A stretch of 64,000 nucleotides of DNA from an uncultured Eubacteriales bacterium (GTDB taxonomy: Bacteria > Bacillota > Clostridia > Oscillospirales > Acutalibacteraceae): the NCBI GenBank assembly GCA_934647945.1, contig CAKUFK010000004.1:62001-126000 (forward strand), given 5' to 3'. Shown in pieces: positions 1-8,749 of this stretch (position 1 is its first letter; each line of letters starts with the position of its first letter). The translations under genes and the position numbers were made by a program. The notes beneath the pieces are model-generated. The model was not told the DNA's origin and made no database searches. It saw nothing but the letters and a program-made list of their open reading frames with translations.

Positions 1-3000
1 CCTCTCCCGTGTTTTGTCCGTTATAGAAAAAGTACACGCAGCCGAAGGTGGTGCCCGCGTCCGCCGGCACGTCGATGGTCACGCTCAGGCGTTCCCAGCC
101 GTCCACCGTGTTCATGCTCAGCGGTTCGGAATATACCACCGTTCCCGATCCGTCCGGGTTCGGGCACCACAGCCCGATGTGGACCGAATTGCCGTTGAGG
201 CTCGGGGCATAGGCGTACACCGAGGCTGTATAGCTCTTCCCCGGTTCGAACATGGCGGCGTTTTCGTAACACCAATAGGCTTTGCTGCCCGCATTGCCGG
301 TTTTGCTGATTTTCAGCGAGCTGGAGCCGCTGTATCCCCGGGTGGTATCCCGGGTGAACGTATCATGGCCCTGGGTCTCCCAGACCCAGCTGCCCCACGG
401 AGACTGACCGTTTTCCATGCTGGTGTTCGGAAGGAGATTGATCACCGGCTTGTCACTCGCCACATCTTTCTGCAGGCGGTTGGGCATGCTGTCGCCGCTG
501 TCGAGATAACTGCCCTTGCTGTAAGTATACCGGCCGCCCCCCATGTAGACACCGTTCAGATCCCGCGTCGCCGTTCCCACCGTCTGCCCGTAGTTGTTGA
601 ACTGGTAGGTGGTCAGCAGGTCGTCCGCATTGCCATATACGTCGTCCCCGCCGGCATTCCGGAACTCCGTCGTGCTGTAGTCTGGGTAGGAGATGCCGAG
701 CGCCACGCCGTTTTGCGTGCCGGACGTGGTTTTCAGCACCTTTATTACCCGGCCGCGGCTGTCATAGGAATAGCGCATGACGACCCGGCCGCTCTCCACC
801 TCGGAGAGGCGGTTCCCGCTGTCGTAGCGGTAATAAGAACTGGTTCCATCGGGGTAGGCGATGCGGGTCAATCGCCGGCTGGCATCGTAATAATAGGTCG
901 TCCGCCGTCCAGCCGTGTCCTCGATATAGTCCAGGTATCCGCTGTTGTCGATATGCAGGGTCAGGGCCTGGCCGGCTCCGTCGGTGATCTTCTGTATGTA
1001 TTTCATGCCGTTATAGGTGGCATAGGTGATCTCCCGGCGGTTCCCCTCCTTATCCTGCATCGCCGTCAGCTCGCCCGCCGTGTCGAACTCCATGAAAGAG
1101 CCGTCCGCCGCGTTCAGCCGCATGCCGCCGGATTGGGAATACATCCGCAGATTCAGGCCGTCCTCGTCCACATACTGCCCGTTTCGCTCGAAAAAGTAAT
1201 GCTCGGTCCCGTCCGCGTCGGTGTAGATGTATTGATAAGTCTCCTGCAGCAGCTGATAAAGCGAATTCGGATCCGACGATTCCGGAATCGCCACCGCCGT
1301 CTGCTGTATATCCAGCTTCCAGCCGAGCCCCGTCTTGGGATAGGCGGGAACGCCGCTTCCCCCGGCGGCCACGGCCGCGCTGTCCTTTGAAAAATCCTCC
1401 CCCGCCTGCAAGGCGTTATAAACGTGGCTGACCGACGCGGGCAACCGGTTGCCCGGCGTAGCCGCGTCCTGATGGACAAAGACGAGACGGCCTGAGAAAT
1501 CGTTGACGATCCCCGTACCCGCGCGGCCGACCGCCTGCTCATGGGATGTCCAATAGGATTCGGTTCCCTTGGTATCGCGGTACGCGTACAGGAAGGTGGG
1601 GGCGATCTCCACTCCGCCGACAGGACCGTTGTCACTGTCGTAAAACCGGGCGAAACAGGACTGGGACAGGGCCGGCAGATTGGCCCCGCTGAGCAGGATG
1701 CCGTAATTGGGTTCCCCCTCCATCCATTGCTGCGCGGCCTTGGTGATATCGAACTTGACCCAGGGGTTGGACGGGGCCGAGGCGTCGCTGATCATCTGGT
1801 AATCGAGGGCCGTGCCGCTCCAGCCGGGAATCGACGAATGGGTCAGCACCCCGTTTTCCTGGATATTACCGGTGTTCCAGTCACCGGTGATGCGATGGGC
1901 GTTGATCTGGACGCCTCCGGAACAGGTCGGAGAGCCGTCGGCTCTCTGGCAGAGCACCAGGGAAGCCTCAATGATCCGGCTGGTATCGTTCAGCAGGGAC
2001 GGCATCGGCTGATACACCAGGCCGACGACCTCCGATCCCTGCCGGTTCCCGACCTTGATCGTTTTCTTTTCCGCCGTGGTATTCAGGGTCCCCATGCTGG
2101 AGTTGTAAACCCCCGTCGTATCCTTGATGGTGCTCCAATTGTTAGGTGCCGACATGGTGGGATCCACCGTCACGGGATAGAGCCGCTCCGCCGCCGCCAG
2201 CCATTCCCGGTCGGGTGTGATGGTGTAGCGGTATCCTCCCGGCGCCTCTTCCAGCGAAACCGCAATATCGGAGCTTTCTTCCCCCGCCGCGTCCCACATA
2301 TAGGGCGCTTCGATCACGAGCACGGCCTCCCCCGCCGCGTCTGCCAGCGTCACCGAACGATCGCTGTTCAGGACGGCGGTCAGGGTCGCGCATTCCAGCA
2401 GAAAGGTATAGGAGGCCGTCCCCGGCAGCGCGTCCAATACCAGGCTCTCTTTCAGGCTCTTGCCGGTCACATCGTAGAGCAGATCCGTCCCCGGCATCAG
2501 GTCCGCGTACGTGATCCCCGCCGACGCCATGCGCAGAGTGGTGACCTCCCGCTCGATTTCTTCTGCCAGGTTCCGCACCGTCTCCTCTTCCTCCGGCGTC
2601 AGCGTTTCCGCACGGGCCTGCAGGGCGGTTTCCTCCTCCGCGCGCATGTCCGGCGTTTCCAAGACGTTCGCGGAAGAAGCCGCAGCCGTTTCCTCCATCG
2701 GCACGGAAAGGGCTTGTTCTTCCTCCGCCTTCAGCCCGGCCGCCTCCCGGAACGAGTCCTGGAGCGCCCGGATACGGGCCGCCCCACCCGTGTCCGGCTG
2801 ACGCAGGATCCCCTCGCGGGCATCCGCGACGCCGCTGCGTGTGCGGATGCCAAAATCCATATGGAAGCGCAGGGTATGCCCCTGGTACGCCAGTTCGACC
2901 GGGCGCCCCGCTGCCATTCCGGACGGCAGTGCCACGCGGAAATCGTTCGCCCTGTTTTCAACATAAGCCACGCCGTTCCGGGGCTCTGCGGATACCAGCG

Positions 3001-3316
3001 TGTTGTCGATATCCCGCCATTCCCCATTCTCCTCGTAGTGGATCGGCTCGCTGTAAACAGCCGCCACTGTTGTTCCGTCGGAGCGGCGGAAGTGCTTGAC
3101 AGCCTCCTCCCGCTCTCCCGCCGCCTCGCCGATCAAATAGGAGAGGCGGGATCCGCCCTCTGTCTCGAAAATCTCGTTTTCCCCTGCGGACACCGATAGG
3201 GCCGCCTCTTCCATCGCCGCCTCCGCCAGGGATATCACAGGCCCTGCCTCCAGTAAAAGAGCCACGCTGCACAACAGTGCAAGTGCCCGAACCATCTTTT
3301 TAACCACTTTTTTCAT
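1..3316 (-). CDS. Secreted DNRLRE / RHS (YD-repeat) wall-associated protein, 3' end outside window
   Basis: The frame is open from an ATG at 3316 to the window edge, giving the first 1105 residues of a larger protein. A GGAGG site lies at 3323-3328. The N-terminus (MKKVVKKMVRALALLCSVALL) is a Sec signal peptide. Around residues 385-530 comes a DNRLRE-like domain of the kind found before RHS repeats. YD/RHS repeats follow at about 770-860 (YYYDASRRLTRI, YRYDSGNRLSEV, YSYDSRGRVIKV). From about residue 957 there is a carbohydrate-binding-like jelly-roll stretch (NLLPNTSMENG...). WapA-like RHS proteins are secreted, wall-linked and often end in a polymorphic toxin; that end is not in the window, so toxin activity cannot be claimed. 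Opposite-strand frames here look like shadows. Confidence 0.9.
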   Translation of the reverse strand, partial: MKKVVKKMVRALALLCSVALLLEAGPVISLAEAAMEEAALSVSAGENEIFETEGGSRLSYLIGEAAGEREEAVKHFRRSDGTTVAAVYSEPIHYEENGEWRDIDNTLVSAEPRNGVAYVENRANDFRVALPSGMAAGRPVELAYQGHTLRFHMDFGIRTRSGVADAREGILRQPDTGGAARIRALQDSFREAAGLKAEEEQALSVPMEETAAASSANVLETPDMRAEEETALQARAETLTPEEEETVRNLAEEIEREVTTLRMASAGITYADLMPGTDLLYDVTGKSLKESLVLDALPGTASYTFLLECATLTAVLNSDRSVTLADAAGEAVLVIEAPYMWDAAGEESSDIAVSLEEAPGGYRYTITPDREWLAAAERLYPVTVDPTMSAPNNWSTIKDTTGVYNSSMGTLNTTAEKKTIKVGNRQGSEVVGLVYQPMPSLLNDTSRIIEASLVLCQRADGSPTCSGGVQINAHRITGDWNTGNIQENGVLTHSSIPGWSGTALDYQMISDASAPSNPWVKFDITKAAQQWMEGEPNYGILLSGANLPALSQSCFARFYDSDNGPVGGVEIAPTFLYAYRDTKGTESYWTSHEQAVGRAGTGIVNDFSGRLVFVHQDAATPGNRLPASVSHVYNALQAGEDFSKDSAAVAAGGSGVPAYPKTGLGWKLDIQQTAVAIPESSDPNSLYQLLQETYQYIYTDADGTEHYFFERNGQYVDEDGLNLRMYSQSGGMRLNAADGSFMEFDTAGELTAMQDKEGNRREITYATYNGMKYIQKITDGAGQALTLHIDNSGYLDYIEDTAGRRTTYYYDASRRLTRIAYPDGTSSYYRYDSGNRLSEVESGRVVMRYSYDSRGRVIKVLKTTSGTQNGVALGISYPDYSTTEFRNAGGDDVYGNADDLLTTYQFNNYGQTVGTATRDLNGVYMGGGRYTYSKGSYLDSGDSMPNRLQKDVASDKPVINLLPNTSMENGQSPWGSWVWETQGHDTFTRDTTRGYSGSSSLKISKTGNAGSKAYWCYENAAMFEPGKSYTASVYAYAPSLNGNSVHIGLWCPNPDGSGTVVYSEPLSMNTVDGWERLSVTIDVPADAGTTFGCVYFFYNGQNTGE

Positions 3317-3329
3317 ACCGTTCCCTCCA

Positions 3330-3520
3330 GCTTATGAATGGATATTTTTTCACACTCCCAAATGTACAATATCGTAGATCCCTGTTTCATATCATGTACA
3401 TATTTTATAAATTAGTTGGTTTAATTTATATATATTTATTATAATATAAAATATAATTAATGATATTTGTTTATATCTATCTATTTTGTTGTATATAATG
3501 TGAATATTTTTCGCAAAAAT
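3330..3520 (-). promoter_or_regulatory. AT-rich upstream region of the RHS gene
   Basis: This gene-free stretch is strikingly AT-rich (about 3400-3500 is almost only A and T) in an otherwise GC-rich sequence. It must carry the promoter of the RHS gene. So many TATA-like hexamers occur that no single -10/-35 pair can be chosen by eye. AT-rich upstream DNA of this sort is typical of horizontally acquired or silenced genes, but that is inference. Confidence 0.5.
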
Positions 3521-3551
3521 AAAGCCTGTGCCACTGAATCAGCACAGGCTT
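3515..3551 (-). terminator. Rho-independent terminator of gpsA
   Basis: A perfect 10-bp stem AAGCCTGTGC/GCACAGGCTT (3522-3531 with 3542-3551) is followed on the minus strand by TATTTTT. It lies 28 nt after the gpsA stop. Confidence 0.9.
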
Positions 3552-3578
3552 TTAATTGTACATTCACTTGTTCTTCGG

Positions 3579-4580
3579 TCACAGCCAGGGACATTCCCCT
3601 TCGTGCCGCTTCGGACGTCCCATCAGAAGACGGATAGCGTCCTCCGGGGGCTGTCCTTCATAACAGACCCGGTAGCACTGCTCGGTAATCGGCATGCTCA
3701 CTCCTTCACGGCGGGCCAGCTTCCAGGCGGCACCGGCGGCGAGATACCCCTCCACCGTCCCCACCTGGCGGACGGCTTCGGCGGGGCTTATCCCCTGGCC
3801 GATCAGGATCCCCGCCCGGCGGTTGCGGGAGTGCATGCTCCCGCAGGTCACGATCAGGTCGCCCATCCCCGACAGCCCGGCAAAAGTCTCCGCCTTCGCC
3901 CCCATCGCGGCGCCGAGCCTCGCCATTTCGGCGAGACCCCTCGTCATCAGGGCCGCTTTGGTATTGTCCCCCATATCCAAGCCGTCGCAGATGCCCGCGG
4001 CGAGAGCAATAACGTTTTTGAGCGCGCCGCCCAATTCCACACCGGCGACATCCCGGCTCAAATAAATCCGGAAAGTGGGATTCATCAGCAAGTCCTGTAC
4101 CCGCTCCGCCGCCTCCAGGTCTGTGGACGCGCTGACCACCGAGGTGGGCACGCCCCGGCCCACCTCTTCCGCGTGGGAGGGGCCCGACAGGACTGCCACG
4201 CGGATGCCCGGCAGCTTGTCCGTCAGAATATCGCTGAACCGCCGGAGCGTGGCTTCCTCCAGCCCCTTGCCGGCATTGGCCACCACCGTATCCGGGCGCA
4301 GATGAGGCCGAAGTTTTTCGGCTGTCTGGCCCACGGCGAAGGAGGGAACGCTCAGCAGCACCAAATCGGCGTCGGCCGCACAGGCGAGATCCGAGGTCAG
4401 CCGCACGTCACGCGGGATCGGGATGCCCGGCAGCAGTTTTTTGTGTTCCCCGTGCCGCCGGATCCCCTCGATTTCCTCTTCAAAAGGGGACCACAAGGCA
4501 ACATCCTGCCCAAACCGGGACGCCATCACCGCCAGAGCCGTACCCCAGCCGCCCGCGCCACAGACCGCGATATGAGCCAT
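3579..4580 (-). CDS. gpsA: NAD(P)-dependent glycerol-3-phosphate dehydrogenase
   Basis: 333 aa, normal length. It reduces dihydroxyacetone phosphate to sn-glycerol-3-phosphate in the cytoplasm, the entry step to phospholipid synthesis. The N-terminal Rossmann motif GAGGWGTAL (about residues 8-16) binds NAD(P)H. The C-terminal all-helical half carries the family segments [15 protein letters not shown] and [10 protein letters not shown]. The start is supported by GGAGAGAAGGGA directly upstream. The gene stands alone; the plsY and der genes that often precede gpsA in Firmicutes are absent. Instead a hairpin-rich repeat segment lies upstream, and a strong terminator follows. Confidence 0.97.
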   Translation of the reverse strand: MAHIAVCGAGGWGTALAVMASRFGQDVALWSPFEEEIEGIRRHGEHKKLLPGIPIPRDVRLTSDLACAADADLVLLSVPSFAVGQTAEKLRPHLRPDTVVANAGKGLEEATLRRFSDILTDKLPGIRVAVLSGPSHAEEVGRGVPTSVVSASTDLEAAERVQDLLMNPTFRIYLSRDVAGVELGGALKNVIALAAGICDGLDMGDNTKAALMTRGLAEMARLGAAMGAKAETFAGLSGMGDLIVTCGSMHSRNRRAGILIGQGISPAEAVRQVGTVEGYLAAGAAWKLARREGVSMPITEQCYRVCYEGQPPEDAIRLLMGRPKRHEGECPWL

Positions 4581-4696
4581 TCCCTTCTCTCCTTTTCACA
4601 ATGGAGTCATAAAGGCATCCTGTCATGACCGCCAAAATCCCCAGGGCCACAGTTCCCTACCATAGGGAGCGGTTGAGGCAATACCCTTTGAGTTGA

Positions 4697-4946
4697 TGTT
4701 CATAAAAAGACGGTCGGCAAAACCACCTGGGGGTTCGGGGGAATCCCCCGACGGTGTTTTGCGTCCTTTCTCCGCACGGGGAAAGATGGTGGGCCGCGCA
4801 TGGGACAACCTGATCGGCTTAGCAGCGTATTGTATGCACGGACATACCGAAAAGGGCTTCGCTATACCCGCTCATGCCGCCATAAAGCACGTGCCGTGCT
4901 TTTCCCCTTTTTTGGCCGGGCCGGCGTTCCCTTTCGGGACGCCGGC
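4697..4946. repeat. Mosaic intergenic repeat, copy A
   Basis: This gene-free region between gpsA and argS holds short modules seen again in two larger blocks at 15.7-16.3 and 50.9-51.8 kb. Bases 4715-4795 resemble 16155-16245 in the same direction: a CCACC-GGGGG segment, a G5/C5 hairpin, then a CTTTCTCCG hairpin ending in GGTGG-CCGC. Bases 4808-4848 match the reverse complement of about 16275-16320 (CCTGATCGG ... GTATTGTATGC). Bases 4870-4905 match the reverse complement of 51463-51500 (ATGCCGCCATAAAGCAC). A strong hairpin at 4920-4946 (CCGGCGTTCCC/GGGACGCCGG) follows and may end argS transcription, although it has no T tract. Confidence 0.75.
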
Positions 4947-5026
4947 AGGAGCGCCGGCATCCGAACCGACGATGAAACGCACGGGGCCGGCCATGAACCC
5001 GTCGGTTTGAAGCTCGAGGACCGGCT

Positions 5027-6715
5027 TTACATGGTTTCGGGGGCGTCGATCTTCAGCAGATGCAGCGCATTGCCGAGGACAGTCCGAGCGGCGGCACACA
5101 GGGCCAGCCGCGCCTGAAGCAGTGGCTCGGCCTCCCCTTTGACCCGGCAGGCGTTGTAAAACTTGTGGAACAGGCCTGCCAAATCGAGCGCATACCGGGT
5201 GATCCGGGAAGGATCGAACTCCCGGGCCGCCGCCGCGATCTCCTCCGGAAAAGCGGCGAGAAAGCGGATGAGCTCCCGTTCCTCCGGCGCCGAGAGCGCC
5301 GCCAGCTCGTCCGCCGTGCAGGCACGGGGACGGATCCCTTCCCCTTCCAGATTCCGGAAAATGGAGCAAATGCGCGCGTGGGCGTACTGGACATAGTACA
5401 CGGGATTGGAGGCGGACTGTTCCACGGCCAGATCCAGATCGAAATCGAGCTGGGAGTTGGCCTCCCGCAGGTTGAAATAGAACCGCGCCGCGTCAATGGG
5501 AATCTCTTCGAGGAGCGTGACCAGGGTGATGGCCTTGCCCGAGCGCTTGGAGGCCTTGACCACCTCGCCGTCCCGGATGAGCCGCACCATCTGCATGAGC
5601 ACTACCTGCAGGCGGGCCGGATCCACACCGAGGGCCTGCAGGGCCGCCTTCAGGCGGGGCACATAGCCGTGGTGGTCCGCCCCGAGCACGTCAAGGGCCA
5701 GATCGAACCCCCGGGTGACCAGTTTATTGTAATGGTAGGCGATATCGGGCACCACATAAGTCAATAGACCGTTGGAACGCACCAGGACGAAATCCTTATC
5801 CGCCCCGAATTCCGTCGCTTTGAACCAGACGGCGCCGTCCTGCTCATAGGTAAACCCTTTTTCCGTCAGGAGCCGGACCACATTCCTCGCCTCGCCGTTT
5901 TCATGCAGGGAGGACTCCCGGAACCAGCGGTCGTACCGGATTCGGTAGGTGGCCAGATCCCGCTCCAGTCCCGCGATGTTCAGAGGCAGGGCGTACGCCA
6001 CCAGGGCTTTCCGCCGCTCGTCGGAAGGAACGTCCACATACCGGTCCCCCTCCTTGGCAGCGAAAGCCTTGGCATGGTCCACAATATCCTGCCCGAGATA
6101 GGCCTCCTCCGGCATCTCGATCCCCTCGCGGTAGAGCTGCAGGTAGCGGGCCTCGAGGGACCGGCCGAATTTTTCGATCTGATTGCCCGCATCGTTGATA
6201 TAGAATTCCCGGCTGACCTCATAGCCCGCCCAGGAAAGCACCGACGCCAGGCCGTCTCCGAGCGCTCCGCCCCGGGCGTTGCCGATGTGCATGGGGCCTG
6301 TCGGATTGGCGGAGACGAATTCCACGAGTACCTTTTTACCCTGCCCGTAGCTGGAGCGGCCATACCGGTCCCCGCCGGCCAGCACAGCCTCCACCGCCGC
6401 CGCGTAATAGGAGGGGGCGAGAAAAAAATTCAAGAACCCCGGCCCCGCCACCTCGGCCTTTTCCAGAAAGGTACCGGTCAGATCCAGATGCTTCAGGAGC
6501 GCATCCGCGATCTGACGGGGAGCCCGGCGGAACGCCCGGGCGCTGACCATGGCGGCGTTGACCGCATAGTCCCCATGCGTGCGGTCACCCGGGACCTCCA
6601 CGACAAAGGCGGGCATCGGTTCGGCGGGCAGCTCCCCAGCGGCCACGGCCTCCCCGGCCGCGCGCAGAACCGCTTCCCGCACCTGGTCTTCCGCGATCGA
6701 TACAATGTTTTGCAT
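5027..6715 (-). CDS. argS: Arginyl-tRNA synthetase
   Basis: 562 aa class I aminoacyl-tRNA synthetase charging tRNA-Arg with arginine. An N-terminal tRNA D-loop recognition domain precedes the catalytic Rossmann fold. The HIGH signature is in ANPTGPMHIGNARGGALGD at about residues 134-152. The C-terminal DALR anticodon-binding domain holds YYVQYAHARICSIFRN and ends HLLKIDAPE. GGAGG lies 7 nt before the ATG. It is last in a murI-DUF1934-argS cluster on the minus strand, 15 nt after the DUF1934 gene. No T-box leader precedes it, so charging-dependent control is not evident. Confidence 0.97.
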   Translation of the reverse strand: MQNIVSIAEDQVREAVLRAAGEAVAAGELPAEPMPAFVVEVPGDRTHGDYAVNAAMVSARAFRRAPRQIADALLKHLDLTGTFLEKAEVAGPGFLNFFLAPSYYAAAVEAVLAGGDRYGRSSYGQGKKVLVEFVSANPTGPMHIGNARGGALGDGLASVLSWAGYEVSREFYINDAGNQIEKFGRSLEARYLQLYREGIEMPEEAYLGQDIVDHAKAFAAKEGDRYVDVPSDERRKALVAYALPLNIAGLERDLATYRIRYDRWFRESSLHENGEARNVVRLLTEKGFTYEQDGAVWFKATEFGADKDFVLVRSNGLLTYVVPDIAYHYNKLVTRGFDLALDVLGADHHGYVPRLKAALQALGVDPARLQVVLMQMVRLIRDGEVVKASKRSGKAITLVTLLEEIPIDAARFYFNLREANSQLDFDLDLAVEQSASNPVYYVQYAHARICSIFRNLEGEGIRPRACTADELAALSAPEERELIRFLAAFPEEIAAAAREFDPSRITRYALDLAGLFHKFYNACRVKGEAEPLLQARLALCAAARTVLGNALHLLKIDAPETM

Positions 6716-6730
6716 GAAACAGCCTCCTGA

Positions 6731-7147
6731 TTATGAAACTTCCTTAACAGAGATACGCACGTCGTGTGCCGACAGGGCGCCGGCATTCGTATCGAGCGTA
6801 TAGGCAAACCGCAGCTCTCCCCCGGAGCCGGTCAGGGTACTGCGCAGCTCGCTCGTATACACCCCGAGCAGCAGCGTCCCGTAAGGGGTGGCATAGCTGC
6901 ACTGATGGCGGCGCCCCTTTTGCAGGACGAGGAGGGAATGCAGGCTGCCGGTCCGTTCCAGCAGCACCTCATCCGGATGCACCCGGATGGTGGTGGTAAC
7001 CCCTTCCATACCGGTCGCCGCCGATTCGTCATACGTGAGCGTCCAACCCTCCCCGGCCGGCTCCATGCCGCCGGCGGTGGTCAGTTCTATGGTTTCTTCC
7101 TCACCGTCCACCCGCTGGGTGCCGGTGATGGATATGAGCACGTCCAT
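6731..7147 (-). CDS. DUF1934 family beta-barrel protein (YwiB-like)
   Basis: 138 aa from the ATG at 7147, chosen because AGGAAG lies 6 nt upstream. Earlier in-frame codons run into murI and lack family similarity. The sequence starts MDVLISITGTQRVDGEEETIELTT and continues with alternating strands typical of the small lipocalin-like DUF1934 fold (B. subtilis YwiB). The molecular function is unknown. DUF1934 genes sit next to argS in many Firmicutes, and the same linkage holds here. It is probably co-transcribed between murI and argS. Confidence 0.85.
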   Translation of the reverse strand: MDVLISITGTQRVDGEEETIELTTAGGMEPAGEGWTLTYDESAATGMEGVTTTIRVHPDEVLLERTGSLHSLLVLQKGRRHQCSYATPYGTLLLGVYTSELRSTLTGSGGELRFAYTLDTNAGALSAHDVRISVKEVS

Positions 7148-7163
7148 CGGATTCTTCCTCTTT

Positions 7164-8003
7164 TCACACGGTATCGGGGGCTCCCGCACCCAACAGGGTT
7201 TCCATGTCCACCCGTTCGGTATCCCCATCCACCTCCCGCCCGAGGAACATCCGGGCCACGTGGGTAAAATCGTCCGGCAGGTCGCTGACATAAAAACGGC
7301 ACATTCCCGCCCGTTTGGTCCGGTTCAGCGCACCGTCCCGTTCCAGACGGTCAGCGCAGAGCGTCGCGCAGGCCGATCCCGAATCCACTAGAGCGACATC
7401 CGGCCCCACGATTTTGGAGATAACCGGGGCCAGGAGCGGAAAATGTGTGCATCCCAAGATCAGTGTATCCACGCGTTTATCGGCCAGCGGGGCCAGATAC
7501 CGCCGGGCGGCCGCAAGCGTAGCCTCATTGTCCGGCTCGATCCATCCGTTTTCCACAAGGGGGACAAACAGGGGGCAGGCGACGGGTATCACCACCGCAT
7601 CGGGCCGGATTTCCAAAATCCGTCTCTCGAAAGAGGCGGACCGGATGGTCGCCGCCGTCCCCAGAATCCCGATGCGCCCTGTTTTCGACGCGGATACGGC
7701 GGCGTCGGCGGTGGGTTCCACCACCCCCATGGCGGGGACGGGCAGTTCCCGGAGGATATGGGACGCGACCGAGCTGACCGTGCCGCACGCGGCGATGATC
7801 AGCTTGACGCCCTTCGACAGCAGGAAACGGCAGTCCTGCCGGGTATATTTTTCGATCGTCTCGGGGCTGCGGGTACCGTAGGGGACCCGGCCGGTATCCC
7901 CAAAATACACGATGTCCTCCCCGGGAAGGGTCGACAGCAGCTGCCGGACGACCGTCAGGCCGCCCAACCCCGAATCAAAAACGCCGATGGGCCGGTTGTC
8001 CAT
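7164..8003 (-). CDS. murI: Glutamate racemase
   Basis: 279 aa. It interconverts L- and D-glutamate, supplying D-Glu for peptidoglycan. The N-terminus reads MDNRPIGVFDSGLGGLTVVR; Asp and Ser in this motif and the first catalytic Cys in AACGTVSS (about residue 72) are typical. The second Cys is in LILGCTHFP. Start choice: AGGAGG at 8011-8016 is 7 nt before the ATG at 8001-8003, whereas the ATG two codons earlier would have only a 1-nt spacer, so the shorter form is favoured. First gene of the murI-DUF1934-argS operon. Confidence 0.95.
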   Translation of the reverse strand: MDNRPIGVFDSGLGGLTVVRQLLSTLPGEDIVYFGDTGRVPYGTRSPETIEKYTRQDCRFLLSKGVKLIIAACGTVSSVASHILRELPVPAMGVVEPTADAAVSASKTGRIGILGTAATIRSASFERRILEIRPDAVVIPVACPLFVPLVENGWIEPDNEATLAAARRYLAPLADKRVDTLILGCTHFPLLAPVISKIVGPDVALVDSGSACATLCADRLERDGALNRTKRAGMCRFYVSDLPDDFTHVARMFLGREVDGDTERVDMETLLGAGAPDTV

Positions 8004-8042
8004 CCCCATTCCTCCTCTGCGCGCCCTGCACGCTGAAGTCTT

Positions 8043-8071
8043 ATCATACCATGTTTTTCCCCCCGGCGCAA
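8043..8071 (-). promoter_or_regulatory. Sigma-A-like promoter of murI operon
   Basis: On the minus strand TTGCGC (8066-8071) and TATGAT (8043-8048) are separated by 17 bp, about 40 nt before the murI start. Confidence 0.6.
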
Positions 8072-8141
8072 GAGCGGCGGGCCATCCCTCCCACTATATG
8101 CGGCGGCTTCGCCAAACAGTCCATCCAGGAGAGGCCGGGAC

Positions 8142-8172
8142 AGAGAGAACCGCGGGGCAGGACGCCCCGCGG
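8142..8172 (-). terminator. Terminator-like hairpin after the lipoprotein gene
   Basis: Stem CCGCGGGGC/GCCCCGCGG (8150-8158 with 8164-8172), followed on the minus strand by a weak TTCTCTCTG tract, just after the stop at 8182. Confidence 0.6.
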
Positions 8173-8181
8173 CCGGTATCG

Positions 8182-8736
8182 TCAGGAGGTCTTGACGGCA
8201 AAATTGGAGAAATCCGCTTTCAGGTTCAGGGAGGGCACCTTCAGCGAGAGAAGGCTGCCGCTCTCCGGGTCGGACAGGAGCTCGAACTGCCCGTTGACCG
8301 AATCCCCCTCGGTCTTGACGCCCTCCTCTGTCACCCGGGCGCCGCCCCCGCCGCCGCGGAGCGCGACGTCGAGCGCGTCGACGATTCCCTTTCCAAGGGC
8401 GCTTTCCGGGATTTCCGAGGGATCGACGCCGAAGGTCAGGCCGTACATCTTCATCGAGATATTCTCCCCATCCCACATCATGGTCATATCCTTGAGGGAG
8501 GCGGGCTCGGTGAACGCCAGGGTCAGGGTACCCGCGTTCAGCCGGGTGAGATGGCCGGTGATCTCCATGTCCCGGTAGGTGAGGGCGACATCGCATTCGA
8601 AGCCCGTGACCACCGGCGCCTCGGCCCCGCCGCCGCTTTTTTGACAACTGCTCATGGCCAGGATCAGGCAGAGCGCGGCGGCCGCCAGAAAGACCAGGGC
8701 CGCGACGCCTCTTTTCCACGAGATGCGGCAGACCAT
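8182..8736 (-). CDS. Putative lipoprotein of unknown function
   Basis: 184 aa. A type II signal peptide is clear: a basic start, a hydrophobic core (VAALVFLAAAALCLILA) and the lipobox MSSC at about residues 28-31, followed by KSGGG. The mature part is strand-rich (VALTYRDMEITGHLTRLNAGTLTLAF) and looks like a LolA/LppX-type barrel sheet, but this is only a pattern impression. It starts 13 nt after nnr with GGAG about 10 nt upstream, so it is co-transcribed with the metabolite-repair enzyme. No catalytic motif is seen. Confidence 0.8.
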   Translation of the reverse strand: MVCRISWKRGVAALVFLAAAALCLILAMSSCQKSGGGAEAPVVTGFECDVALTYRDMEITGHLTRLNAGTLTLAFTEPASLKDMTMMWDGENISMKMYGLTFGVDPSEIPESALGKGIVDALDVALRGGGGGARVTEEGVKTEGDSVNGQFELLSDPESGSLLSLKVPSLNLKADFSNFAVKTS

Positions 8737-8749
8737 AGGGGCTCAACTC

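Noticed and set aside
14..3199. Long plus-strand open frames opposite the RHS gene
   Set aside because: They lack any family similarity, have no ribosome sites and mirror the codon pattern of the minus-strand gene, which has a signal peptide and clear YD repeats.
1..3316. Toxin/immunity claim for the RHS protein
   Set aside because: The C-terminal region and any immunity gene are outside the window, so there is no direct evidence.
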